31,712 nt of DNA from a virus, in IMG/VR virus record IMGVR_UViG_3300048121_001055, positions 1-31,712 of that record; one strand, 5' to 3'. Of this stretch, positions 1 through 7,017 are shown in pieces. The notes under the pieces were generated by a model that was not told where the DNA came from, did no database searches, and worked only from the letters and a program-made list of their open reading frames with translations. Made by a program: the position numbers and the translations under genes. Numbering within the stretch: position 1 is the stretch's first letter; every line of letters begins with the position of its first letter.

Positions 1-1
1 G

Positions 2-805
2 GGTACTACTGATAACACTCCATATAACAATAACGCAGGAAGTACTGCTGATAATGGAATCGTTCTATCAGAAGCAGGTTGGTTAGCAGCTGCTCGTTAT
101 CAAGGTACTGTAGCTTTTTTAAATAGAACTGATAACGATGGAGATATTGCCGTATTCAGAAAAGATGGCACAACAGTTGGAAGTATTGGTACTATTTCTT
201 CTGATTTAGAAATTCATTCTTCTGTTTCAGGACATGTGGGATTACGTTTTGGAAATGGTGGTTTATTCCCTACAGACAATACAGGAACAGTAACAAATGG
301 AGCTGCTGATTTAGGTGCTTCTACTTTAACATTCAAAGACCTCTACCTTTCAGGCGGTGCTTATCTAGGCGGTACAGGTTCAGCAAACCATCTTGACGAT
401 TATGAAGAAGGTACTTGGACTCCAGTTGTTCATGGTTCTACAGACGGAGCGTACACATATACTGGAGTAACTTCTCGTTACACAAAAATTGGCAATCTAG
501 TAACATTAACTTCCCAATTAACAAATATAACGACAAGCGGTTCTGGTCACGCAGGATATTTGCAAATACGCAATGCTCCTTTTAATAAAATAGGAGACAC
601 CTTCCCTGTTGGCAGTGTAGAACTTTCAAGCGTAGATATGTCGTCAGGAACAACTTTTGCAACTGCTCAATTTATTACATCAGGTTCAACCAACACTCTT
701 TATGTAAGACAGCATGGTGACAACTCGGGTGGTGGAGATTTACCTGTTTCTGCAATTAATAGTGGAACTAGCGATATTACAATTACTATCCAATATACAG
801 CATAA
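2..805 (+). CDS. Tail fibre-like structural protein, C-terminal part (5' end outside the window)
   Basis: The reading frame is open from the first complete codon to a TAA at 803-805, so only the C-terminal 267 residues are seen. The protein is rich in Gly, Thr, Ser and Asn and predicted to be mostly beta strand, as in trimeric fibres. It carries the motif DDYEEGTWTP followed by a YTKIGN turn, which I recognise from the C-termini of many marine phage fibre or appendage proteins. No catalytic motif is visible. An internal ATG at 236 exists but the upstream frame has the same composition and no stop, so it is not the start. A role in host surface binding is inferred from family and position. Confidence 0.8.
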   Translation, partial: GTTDNTPYNNNAGSTADNGIVLSEAGWLAAARYQGTVAFLNRTDNDGDIAVFRKDGTTVGSIGTISSDLEIHSSVSGHVGLRFGNGGLFPTDNTGTVTNGAADLGASTLTFKDLYLSGGAYLGGTGSANHLDDYEEGTWTPVVHGSTDGAYTYTGVTSRYTKIGNLVTLTSQLTNITTSGSGHAGYLQIRNAPFNKIGDTFPVGSVELSSVDMSSGTTFATAQFITSGSTNTLYVRQHGDNSGGGDLPVSAINSGTSDITITIQYTA

Positions 806-821
806 CAATTTAACTAATATG

Positions 822-837
822 CCTAGTGGACTCTAGG
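822..837. repeat. Short inverted repeat between the fibre gene and the next gene
   Basis: CCTAG and CTAGG arms of 5 bp surround a 6-nt loop. It lies 17 nt after the fibre stop codon and 24 nt before the next start. There is no T-run, so it is not a convincing intrinsic terminator; it could be an RNA processing or stability hairpin. Confidence 0.3.
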
Positions 838-860
838 TACGGACAAAGGAGAAAAATAGA

Positions 861-1154
861 ATGGCAATAACAAAAGAATTAACAGAAGATAAAATAGAAG
901 TTGTAGGAGACTACAAAACTATACAAGTAAGAACAGCTACAGTTATCAAAGAAGATGGTGAAGAGCTTAGTAGGTCTTTTCATAGACACGTATTAGATTG
1001 CGTATCATCTGTACAAAATGATGACGATAGTTGGACTCATACAGATACTGATGTATCAGGAGAGTCTTCAGAGGTTCAGGGCATAGCTTCAGCCGTTTGG
1101 ACAGACGCAGTGAAGACTGCAAAACAGAACGCTAACGAAGCAAACTCAATATAG
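861..1154 (+). CDS. Small hypothetical protein next to the fibre gene
   Basis: A 97-residue acidic, soluble protein. The ATG is preceded by an AAAGGAG Shine-Dalgarno at about 846-852. I do not recognise a named domain, though small proteins of this size and style often follow fibre genes in marine phages. It has no signal peptide, membrane segment or Cys motif. A Trp/Asp-rich centre (residues 54-66) and a polar helical C-terminus are the only visible features. A structural or chaperone role for the fibre is possible from position only. Confidence 0.7.
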   Translation: MAITKELTEDKIEVVGDYKTIQVRTATVIKEDGEELSRSFHRHVLDCVSSVQNDDDSWTHTDTDVSGESSEVQGIASAVWTDAVKTAKQNANEANSI

Positions 1155-1162
1155 GAGATATT

Positions 1163-1321
1163 ATGGATATAATGAGTATGGTTACTTGGATAACCACTAT
1201 TGTGACTGTTGCATCAATTGTTGCAGCATCCACGCCAACACCTAAAGACGATGAGTGGATCGGTAAACTTTATAAGTTTGTAGATCTTCTTGCTCTTAAT
1301 ATAGGCAAAGCTAAGCAATAG
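1163..1321 (+). CDS. 52-residue single-pass membrane protein, holin-like candidate
   Basis: The ORF starts at ATG 1163, with a GGAG Shine-Dalgarno at 1154-1157, and ends at TAG 1319-1321. Residues about 7-24 form a hydrophobic helix (MVTWITTIVTVASIVAA), followed by a charged segment (PTPKDDEW) and an amphipathic C-terminus. Small one-TM proteins in this position, between fibre and lysis genes, are often annotated as holin-like, but this class cannot be assigned by sequence alone. It lies 8 nt after the preceding gene and 5 nt before the next membrane protein gene, so the set is probably co-transcribed. Confidence 0.65.
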   Translation: MDIMSMVTWITTIVTVASIVAASTPTPKDDEWIGKLYKFVDLLALNIGKAKQ

Positions 1322-1326
1322 AATAA

Positions 1327-1677
1327 ATGTCTGAAGCTGTTTCAATAATAACCGAACTAGGTTTTCCCATTGCAGCAGCTTTAGGATTAGGTGTTTTTGT
1401 TTGGAAACTAATCAATAGAATTATTGACGGGATGGAAACCAAACTTGACACCATGGACGATAAAGTTCAAACAAGTCTTAACACCATGGAGGAGAGAGTC
1501 TCCACAAAACTTGATAGTCAGTATGGCATTATAGTAAGCTTAATAGACAGGGTAAGGGCATTAGACAATCAAAGCATAAGGCAGGATGTTCTTTTGAAGA
1601 CATTGTTGGGTGTTCCAAACTTAGTTGATATTGACAAGATAGCGAAGGCGGATAGAGATGATCAAAGAAAAGATTAA
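1327..1677 (+). CDS. Membrane-anchored coiled-coil protein (holin-like or pore-associated)
   Basis: A 116-residue protein. Residues about 10-30 (GFPIAAALGLGVFVWKLI) form one transmembrane helix, and about 35-85 form a heptad-rich coiled coil with repeated METKLDTMDD / MEERVSTKLD segments. One TM followed by a coil resembles BhlA/UviB-type small holins, but the match is only architectural. Its last 20 nt overlap the csgF start, which implies translational coupling with the curli-like cassette. It could be a membrane partner of the CsgF/CsgG pair rather than a lysis protein. Confidence 0.65.
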   Translation: MSEAVSIITELGFPIAAALGLGVFVWKLINRIIDGMETKLDTMDDKVQTSLNTMEERVSTKLDSQYGIIVSLIDRVRALDNQSIRQDVLLKTLLGVPNLVDIDKIAKADRDDQRKD

Positions 1678-2155
1678 CGAAGAAAGAGAAAAGCTTTTTC
1701 TTATAAGAGTTATTTTAACCATTGGGTTATTTCTTTTCGCAGGAGTTGTTGTTCAAAACATAGAATCCGATGAGATGGTTCACAAATTTAAGTCGCCGTC
1801 TTTTAGTGGTATAAACACAAGCTCTCACTATTTAACAATAGAATCGCAAGAGAATATAAGAAAAATGAGCTTAAAGGCTGAAATAAAAGCTCTGCAAGAT
1901 CAAATAGCAAGAGATGCCGAAAACACAACGCTGGCACGTTTTATTCGAAACTTAGAAAGTCGAATATATGCACAGCTTAGTAGACAGCTTGTGGATAACT
2001 TGTTTGGTGATACAGCACAAACATCTGGGGTTATAGAGCTGGAAGGTAATAGGATAGAATATACATCGGATGGAATTGTAATAACCTTAAAAATAACGGA
2101 CCCAGATGGAAATATCACAGAAATTAGTTTGCCTATCGGCAGTTTTACTTTCTAG
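1658..2155 (+). CDS. csgF: CsgF-like curli assembly factor
   Basis: In bacteria CsgF binds the outer face of the CsgG pore, narrows it and links it to the growing curli fibre. This 165-residue protein has an N-terminal hydrophobic segment (about 14-33), acting as a signal peptide or anchor. It is followed by VHKFKSPSFSG (41-51), which matches the CsgF N-terminal pore-insertion segment (pattern F-K/R-x-P-x-F-x-G, then a Y/F-L pair at 58-59). The C-terminal half has a helical region (72-116) and a beta-rich tail (125-165), like CsgF. It is longer than the E. coli protein (138 residues), mainly in the cytoplasmic n-region and middle helix. It overlaps the preceding gene by 20 nt and csgG by 50 nt. 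Identification is by my recollection of the family sequence, not by a search. Confidence 0.85.
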   Translation: MIKEKINEEREKLFLIRVILTIGLFLFAGVVVQNIESDEMVHKFKSPSFSGINTSSHYLTIESQENIRKMSLKAEIKALQDQIARDAENTTLARFIRNLESRIYAQLSRQLVDNLFGDTAQTSGVIELEGNRIEYTSDGIVITLKITDPDGNITEISLPIGSFTF

Positions 2156-2972
2156 TTGTGCATTAATAGTAGACCCACTAGAAAATAACCTACCACCATT
2201 TCAGCACATAGAAGAAGCACAGATAGATTCTTTGGTTCTTACTGAGCTTGCTAATATAAAATCTAATCAAGAGGCAAAGCCAATCGTGGCTATATACTCT
2301 GGTGGTTTTACAGATCAGACGGGGCAAAGGAGAAGTAATAGTAACTACGCAACCTTCTCATCTGCGGTCACTCAGGCACCAGATGCATATTTAATAAGAG
2401 CACTCAAGCATGCAGGCAGTAATCATAAAGGATTCTTTGAGGTAGTAGAAAGGGTTGGGCTCGACTTTGTAACTAAAGAAAGACAAATTATAAGAAGCAC
2501 CAGACAGGAGTTTGGGGAAAAAAAGAAAATGCAACCTTTAATGTTCGCTGGCTTGATAATGCAAGGCGGTGTGATATCTTATGAAAGTAATGTGAAGAGT
2601 GGTGGTGCTGGAGCAAGATATCTGGGCATCGGAATGTCCAGGCAATACAAACAAGACACAGTAACCATATCACTTCGTACAGTTTCCGTAAGTACGGGAA
2701 AGGTGCTACTAGAAGTATTAGTAACAAAAACAATACTAAGTGCCTCTATTGATCAAGATATATTTAGATTTATTACTGACAGCACAGAGTTAGTAGAAGT
2801 AGAAAGCGGTCTTGTAAGAAATGAATCAATTAACATAGCACTACAAACAGCAATAGAGACTGCTGTTTTACAGACTATAAAAGAAGGTGCTCAAAATGGA
2901 TATTGGAGTATTTATGAAAAGACTAAAACTATTAATTGCGATGATGCTTGTATCTCCGCTATACGCGGCTGA
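2106..2972 (+). CDS. csgG: CsgG-like outer-membrane curli secretion pore lipoprotein
   Basis: CsgG forms a nonameric outer-membrane beta-barrel that exports unfolded curlin. The 288-residue protein starts with a lipoprotein signal peptide and lipobox LSSC, with Cys18 as the expected lipidated residue. The core is highly CsgG-like: FSSAV (84-88), YESNVKSGGAGARYLGIG (159-176, nearly identical to E. coli CsgG), VSVSTGK (193-199) and the FRFI segment (220-223). Mature length (271) is close to the 262 of E. coli. In the constriction loop Phe56 (E. coli mature numbering) is kept as F84, while Tyr51 and Asn55 are not conserved at the aligned positions and the loop is one residue longer. It overlaps csgF by 50 nt and the curlin-like gene by 59 nt. 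Confidence 0.93.
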   Translation: MEISQKLVCLSAVLLSSCALIVDPLENNLPPFQHIEEAQIDSLVLTELANIKSNQEAKPIVAIYSGGFTDQTGQRRSNSNYATFSSAVTQAPDAYLIRALKHAGSNHKGFFEVVERVGLDFVTKERQIIRSTRQEFGEKKKMQPLMFAGLIMQGGVISYESNVKSGGAGARYLGIGMSRQYKQDTVTISLRTVSVSTGKVLLEVLVTKTILSASIDQDIFRFITDSTELVEVESGLVRNESINIALQTAIETAVLQTIKEGAQNGYWSIYEKTKTINCDDACISAIRG

Positions 2973-3624
2973 TAACGAGATATATATTGATCAAAGCGGT
3001 GCAACTGCAAATATAGACTTAGAACAGTTAGGATCTGGTAACTTAATAGGAGGTCTGTTGGCAGTAGCTGGTCAGATGACCGCAGCAGATTTTGACGGAG
3101 GAAGCCTAACCTTAGATGTTAATCAAATAGGTAATACTAATAAATTTTTAGCAGATGTGTATGCAGACTCGCTCACAGCATTTCTTGAATTTGATGGAGA
3201 TAATAATACATATACCTTAACAGTAGACCCAGATAACACCTATGGTGCTGATAACTCAGACCTAAATATAGTTGCAACAGGATCATCTAATACATTTACT
3301 TTAGATCTAGCAACAACAGGACTTGCTTCTAATACAGACCTTGACTGGATAATAAACGGTGACAGCAATACTTTTGATTTTAATATAAACTATGATGGTG
3401 CTACCAACTATGTAGATGTGGACGGGGACAGCAACACAGTTAATTTCACAGGAAGTGGATTTGCAGGTGGTTACTTTTATTTAGACCAAGAAGGTAATGG
3501 CAGAACATTTAATATTAACCAATCATCAACGCAGGACAACGACTGGCTCAGGATACTGTCTAATGGTGATAATGGTACTATTTGTGTCATTCAAAATGAC
3601 CAAGGTACAAGCACAGGCTGTTGA
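2914..3624 (+). CDS. Secreted curlin-like repeat protein (candidate CsgA/CsgB-type substrate)
   Basis: I chose ATG 2914, with GGAG at 2905-2908, because it gives a compact signal peptide (KRLKLLIAMMLVSPLYA) with cleavage near residue 19. A longer GTG start at 2887 would bury the signal. The mature protein of about 218 residues has seven or eight irregular beta-type repeats of about 20-25 residues around G-[DSN]-x-N turns: QLGSGN (38-43), QIGNTN (71-76), FDGDNNT, TGSSNT, NGDSNT, DGDSNT (171-176), QEGNGR. These resemble curlin repeats (QxGxxN) but several have Asp in place of Gln. C224 and C236 could form a C-terminal disulfide. Position directly after csgG supports a role as the exported substrate, probably amyloid-forming. 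Amyloid formation itself is not shown. Confidence 0.8.
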   Translation: MKRLKLLIAMMLVSPLYAADNEIYIDQSGATANIDLEQLGSGNLIGGLLAVAGQMTAADFDGGSLTLDVNQIGNTNKFLADVYADSLTAFLEFDGDNNTYTLTVDPDNTYGADNSDLNIVATGSSNTFTLDLATTGLASNTDLDWIINGDSNTFDFNINYDGATNYVDVDGDSNTVNFTGSGFAGGYFYLDQEGNGRTFNINQSSTQDNDWLRILSNGDNGTICVIQNDQGTSTGC

Positions 3625-4651
3625 GGTTGGAAACATATCTGAGTTAAACGGCTCTGCACAAATACTAAGAGACAAGACATACACAGCAGAAGAATCATTT
3701 AACATACAGCAGAATGATGAGGCTGTAACAACAAATGGTCGTATGGCTATAACATTCTTAGATGAATCCCAGGTACGATTAACTGAACATTCACAGCTTG
3801 TTGTGGATGAATTTATCTATGACCCAGATCCCAGTAAGTCCAAGATGGCTATCACCTTTGGTCTTGGTACTGCAAGGTTTATTACTGGAAGCCTTAACAA
3901 GATAGATAAAAACAATATAGATCTCAAAACACCTACAGCAAACATAGCAATCCGAGGGACTGACTTTACAGTTACAGTAGACGAGACTGGAAGATCATTG
4001 CTAATACTTTTACCAGATGAGTTCGGTATATCTAGTGGCGAGATACTAGTAACTACAGCCATGGGTACAGTAACCCTAAATAAACCTTACGAGGCAACAA
4101 CCGTAGATGTTTTTGAGAAGGCTCCAAGCAAGCCAGTTATATTAGATTTAACATTAGACCTTATAGATAACATGCTTATCGTCACCCCGCCGAAGGAGCA
4201 GGTAGTAGATGTAGAAAGGGTTGTTGTTAAAAAAAAGAACATACTTGATTTTGATGGACTGGATGAGGACTTCTTAGAAGAGGACTTCTTAAAAGAAGAC
4301 GAGCTGGAGTTTGGCGAGCTGGACATAAACTACTTGGATGTTAATTTCTTAGAAGACTTGCTTGATGTTATTGATGCACTAGAGGAGATAAGAGAGGAAG
4401 ATCAGCTAGCTCAAGACGCAACATCTACTAATATAACTGGAACAAAAATGGGTCAGGATCTTAACACACAGATAACAACCTTTCTTACAGGACAAACATT
4501 AACATTATTAAGAAGTGTCAGTGATACTGCAAGGGTAGATATAGATGGGTCTGCATCTTATACAGTAATATTTATACAGGACGGCACATCTAATATTATT
4601 AAGGTCAATGGCGGCAATGGAAGCACTATTAAAATAACTCAAAGTAACTAA
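3563..4651 (+). CDS. FecR-domain periplasmic or surface protein with curlin-like C-terminus
   Basis: With start ATG 3563 the protein has 362 residues and a short hydrophobic leader ending near VQAQA (16-20). Starts at 3497 or 3596 are also possible; the first overlaps the curlin-like gene by 128 nt, and neither has a better ribosome site. Residues about 24-175 form a FecR domain, with the typical TPTANIAIRGTDF motif at 123-135. Residues 226-285 are very acidic, with DEDFLEEDFLKED repeats. The last 33 residues include IFIQDGTSNIIKVNGGNG and end in KITQSN, which looks like a curlin repeat. FecR domains act in envelope sensing or surface anchoring, and are often encoded next to CHASE2 proteins. 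The TAATG junction at 4649-4653 couples it to the cyclase. Confidence 0.8.
   Translation: MVIMVLFVSFKMTKVQAQAVEVGNISELNGSAQILRDKTYTAEESFNIQQNDEAVTTNGRMAITFLDESQVRLTEHSQLVVDEFIYDPDPSKSKMAITFGLGTARFITGSLNKIDKNNIDLKTPTANIAIRGTDFTVTVDETGRSLLILLPDEFGISSGEILVTTAMGTVTLNKPYEATTVDVFEKAPSKPVILDLTLDLIDNMLIVTPPKEQVVDVERVVVKKKNILDFDGLDEDFLEEDFLKEDELEFGELDINYLDVNFLEDLLDVIDALEEIREEDQLAQDATSTNITGTKMGQDLNTQITTFLTGQTLTLLRSVSDTARVDIDGSASYTVIFIQDGTSNIIKVNGGNGSTIKITQSN
4265..4294 (+). repeat. Two tandem 15-bp units in the FecR-protein gene
   Basis: GAGGACTTCTTAGAA is followed directly by GAGGACTTCTTAAAA. They encode two EDFL-type acidic units; further degenerate copies follow downstream in the protein (LEFGELD, LDVNFLED). 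Confidence 0.85.
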
Positions 4652-6399
4652 TGAAAAAACTAATATTCTTACTTCTACCCATATTGTCTTTGCCATTGGT
4701 ATTTCAATCAACACCAACAGAAATACTTAAACTAAAAATATTTGATAGCTTGGTTACTAAACAAGATCCTTCTGGATATTTCACAATACTAAACATAACC
4801 GAAGATGATATAGATAGAGAAGGGGGATATCCCATACCTCGTAAAAGGCTTGGCGAAATACACTCAGATATTATGGCAAGAGGGGCTTTGGGTGTTGGTT
4901 GGGTTATTTCCTTTCCCCACCCCGATCGACTCGGGGGAGATAAAGAATTTGCAGAGTCTTTACAACAAGGTACATCAATATTGGCTATGTTTGAAGCCCC
5001 AAATCAAATATACCCAAAAACTATTGGAACGGTGATACAAGGACCAGATGTTAGTGGTATGTTATCCAAAGGTGTGGTTCAAAATACTAACAACCTTAGA
5101 AATTATATACAACAGGGTATTGCAACTGCACCTACCGACATAGACAACCTAGTCAGAAGAATGCCCTTACTTTTAAAAACGCCAGACGGTTATGTTAGTT
5201 CGTTTGGTACCGAGGTACTCAAAAGCCTTGTTGGTGCAAAAACCTATATTATAAAAACCAATGACAATGGTATAGAGCAGATAGCAGTAAGAGGACTACC
5301 GCCAATCAAGACAGATAGCCTTGGTCGTAAATGGATTAGTTGGGTAGATACTCCACAAACCGATTTGCAAGAAATGAATGTTGAGGGTAGGTTTGTTTTT
5401 GTTGGAATTACCGCACCAGGAATCATGCCACAGGTTGCAACTCCAGTTGGATTATTAGAGCCGCATAAAATTCAAGCAGCACTATCCGAGTCAATTCTTA
5501 TAGAAAACTCTCCAAGGATTCCAGATTGGTCTTTGGCTGTCGAAATTGTGATTTTCGGAATTTTTGTGTCGTTGACGTGGCTTGTAATCAACTATCTTGG
5601 TATAACCAAGGGCATAAGTATAGCTGTAGTATTGCTATTAACCACGGGCTTCTTAGGAGCTTATAGCGTTCAGAGAGGTTATTTAATAGATTTCTCTTGG
5701 ACTTTTATTTCACAACTCTTAATTTCTGGTATTGCCTTCTATTTAAACTTTAGAAAACAGTTTAAACTCCGCCAACAGGTCAAAAAACAATTTGAACATT
5801 ACCTTGATCCAAGACAGGTAAAACAATTACAGGATAATCCAAAGCTATTAAAACTAGGAGGAGAAAAAAGATACGCAACATTTCTCTTTACGGACGTAAG
5901 AGGATTTACGTCCTTGTCAGAAAAGCTAAAGCCAGAAGAAGTAACTGAGATAATGAATAAGGTTCTTACCATACAGTCAGATACTGTAAAGTTTTATGAT
6001 GGAATGGTAGATAAATATATTGGCGATGCAATGATGGCAATCTTTAATGCACCCTTAGACCTAGATGGTCATGAACAGGCTGCTGTTTTATGTGCCAAGG
6101 AGATACAGGACAAGGTACAACTATCTGGTCTAGGTCTTGAAATAGGCGTGGGTGTTGCTACAGGATTTGCGGTTATAGGTAACATGGGCAGCTCAACTAG
6201 ATTTGATTACACAGCTATTGGTGATTGTGTTAACACTGCGGCAAGGCTTGAATCCGCTACCAAAGAGGTAGGGTTTGATATATTGATAGGAGAAGAGACT
6301 GCCAAAAAGTGTGGTTTTGAGTTAAAATTATTAGAACCAATTAAAGTTAAGGGAAAAGAAGATCCCTTACAAATTTATACTATTAATCATGGCAGTTAA
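4651..6399 (+). CDS. CHASE2-domain transmembrane class III adenylate cyclase
   Basis: This 582-residue protein should make cAMP from ATP in response to an extracytoplasmic signal. An N-terminal hydrophobic segment (3-19) precedes a CHASE2-type sensor (about 20-292, with LNITEDDID, RLGEIH and VFVGITAPG motifs). Three TM helices follow (about 295-315, 321-340, 347-366), then a short linker and the cyclase domain (about 403-580). Catalytic residues are all present: metal-binding D415 (FTDVRGFTSLSE) and D459 (VDKYIGDAM), adenine-selecting K455 and T521 (DYTAIGD), and N528 and R532 (VNTAARLES). The K/T pair fits an adenylate cyclase of the class IIIb kind. CHASE2 ligands are unknown. It is the last gene of the cassette. 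Confidence 0.92.
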   Translation: MKKLIFLLLPILSLPLVFQSTPTEILKLKIFDSLVTKQDPSGYFTILNITEDDIDREGGYPIPRKRLGEIHSDIMARGALGVGWVISFPHPDRLGGDKEFAESLQQGTSILAMFEAPNQIYPKTIGTVIQGPDVSGMLSKGVVQNTNNLRNYIQQGIATAPTDIDNLVRRMPLLLKTPDGYVSSFGTEVLKSLVGAKTYIIKTNDNGIEQIAVRGLPPIKTDSLGRKWISWVDTPQTDLQEMNVEGRFVFVGITAPGIMPQVATPVGLLEPHKIQAALSESILIENSPRIPDWSLAVEIVIFGIFVSLTWLVINYLGITKGISIAVVLLLTTGFLGAYSVQRGYLIDFSWTFISQLLISGIAFYLNFRKQFKLRQQVKKQFEHYLDPRQVKQLQDNPKLLKLGGEKRYATFLFTDVRGFTSLSEKLKPEEVTEIMNKVLTIQSDTVKFYDGMVDKYIGDAMMAIFNAPLDLDGHEQAAVLCAKEIQDKVQLSGLGLEIGVGVATGFAVIGNMGSSTRFDYTAIGDCVNTAARLESATKEVGFDILIGEETAKKCGFELKLLEPIKVKGKEDPLQIYTINHGS

Positions 6400-6532
6400 G
6401 ATAAAAGTAAAAAGTGTAGACCCACAAAGAAGAAAGTCTAAACGCACTTCAATAGGCAGTTCATTGAACACCTATCCAAGAAACAAGAATGCCAAGAATC
6501 AGTATAAAAAATATAGAGGACAAGGAAGATGA
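6389..6532 (+). CDS. 47-residue basic small protein
   Basis: ATG at 6389 lies inside the end of the cyclase gene (11-nt overlap) and TGA at 6530-6532 overlaps the holin ATG by 4 nt. The product is rich in Lys, Arg, Ser, Gln and Asn, with no hydrophobic helix. I do not recognise it. The two tight overlaps argue that it is translated and links the accessory cassette to the holin gene in one transcript. Nucleic-acid binding is possible from charge only. Confidence 0.6.
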   Translation: MAVKIKVKSVDPQRRKSKRTSIGSSLNTYPRNKNAKNQYKKYRGQGR

Positions 6533-7014
6533 AGTTTAAGTTAATAAAAAATTTAGTAGGTGCGGTTGCTCCAACATTAGGCTCTGCATTAGGCGGACCT
6601 CTTGGTGGTCAGGCGGCATCGGTTGTAGCAAAAGTACTTGGATGTAATGCAGATCCGAAGTCTATCAACAATGCAATACAAAGTGCAACACCAGAGCAGA
6701 TGCTGGAGCTCAAGAAAGCAGAACAGGAGTTTGAGGTGCAAATGAAGGAGCTCGATGTTGATGTTTTTAGATTGGAAGTAGCAGATGGTCAAGACGCAAG
6801 AAACAAGTTTAGCAAGGATTGGACAGCCCGTATTATGGGGATTGCAGTAGTTGGGGGTTTTATGGGGTATATATTTCTTGTTACTTTACAACCACCAGAG
6901 CAGAACTCAGAGGCTTTAATTAATTTAGTTTTAGGATATTTGGGTGGATTGGCTAGTGCTGTGATATCTTTTTATTTTGGTGCATCAAATACATCAAATA
7001 ATGAAAAGGAATAA
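6529..7014 (+). CDS. Phage holin, 3TM type (GTA-holin-like)
   Basis: A 161-residue protein with a Gly/Ala-rich hydrophobic N-terminus (about 8-38), a charged helical middle ending in ADGQDARNKFSKDWTARIMG, and two TM helices (about 101-118 and 128-150). The D-x-x-DAR element before a W/R-rich turn and two closely spaced TMs is typical of the 3TM holin family. Holins perforate the inner membrane at the end of infection. No endolysin gene is visible nearby; it may lie outside the window or be replaced by an unrecognised gene. ATGA overlap couples it to the preceding small gene. Confidence 0.75.
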   Translation: MKFKLIKNLVGAVAPTLGSALGGPLGGQAASVVAKVLGCNADPKSINNAIQSATPEQMLELKKAEQEFEVQMKELDVDVFRLEVADGQDARNKFSKDWTARIMGIAVVGGFMGYIFLVTLQPPEQNSEALINLVLGYLGGLASAVISFYFGASNTSNNEKE

Positions 7015-7017
7015 ACT

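Noticed and set aside
2887-2913. GTG start for the curlin-like protein
   Set aside because: It would put nine residues before a good signal peptide; ATG 2914 has GGAG at the right spacing.
3497-3562. Upstream ATG start for the FecR protein
   Set aside because: It adds a polar, non-signal N-terminus and a 128-nt overlap with the curlin-like gene; the ATG at 3563 gives a hydrophobic leader. Not excluded.
4087-4326. Ser-rich 79-residue minus-strand ORF
   Set aside because: Antisense of the acidic repeat of the FecR-protein gene.
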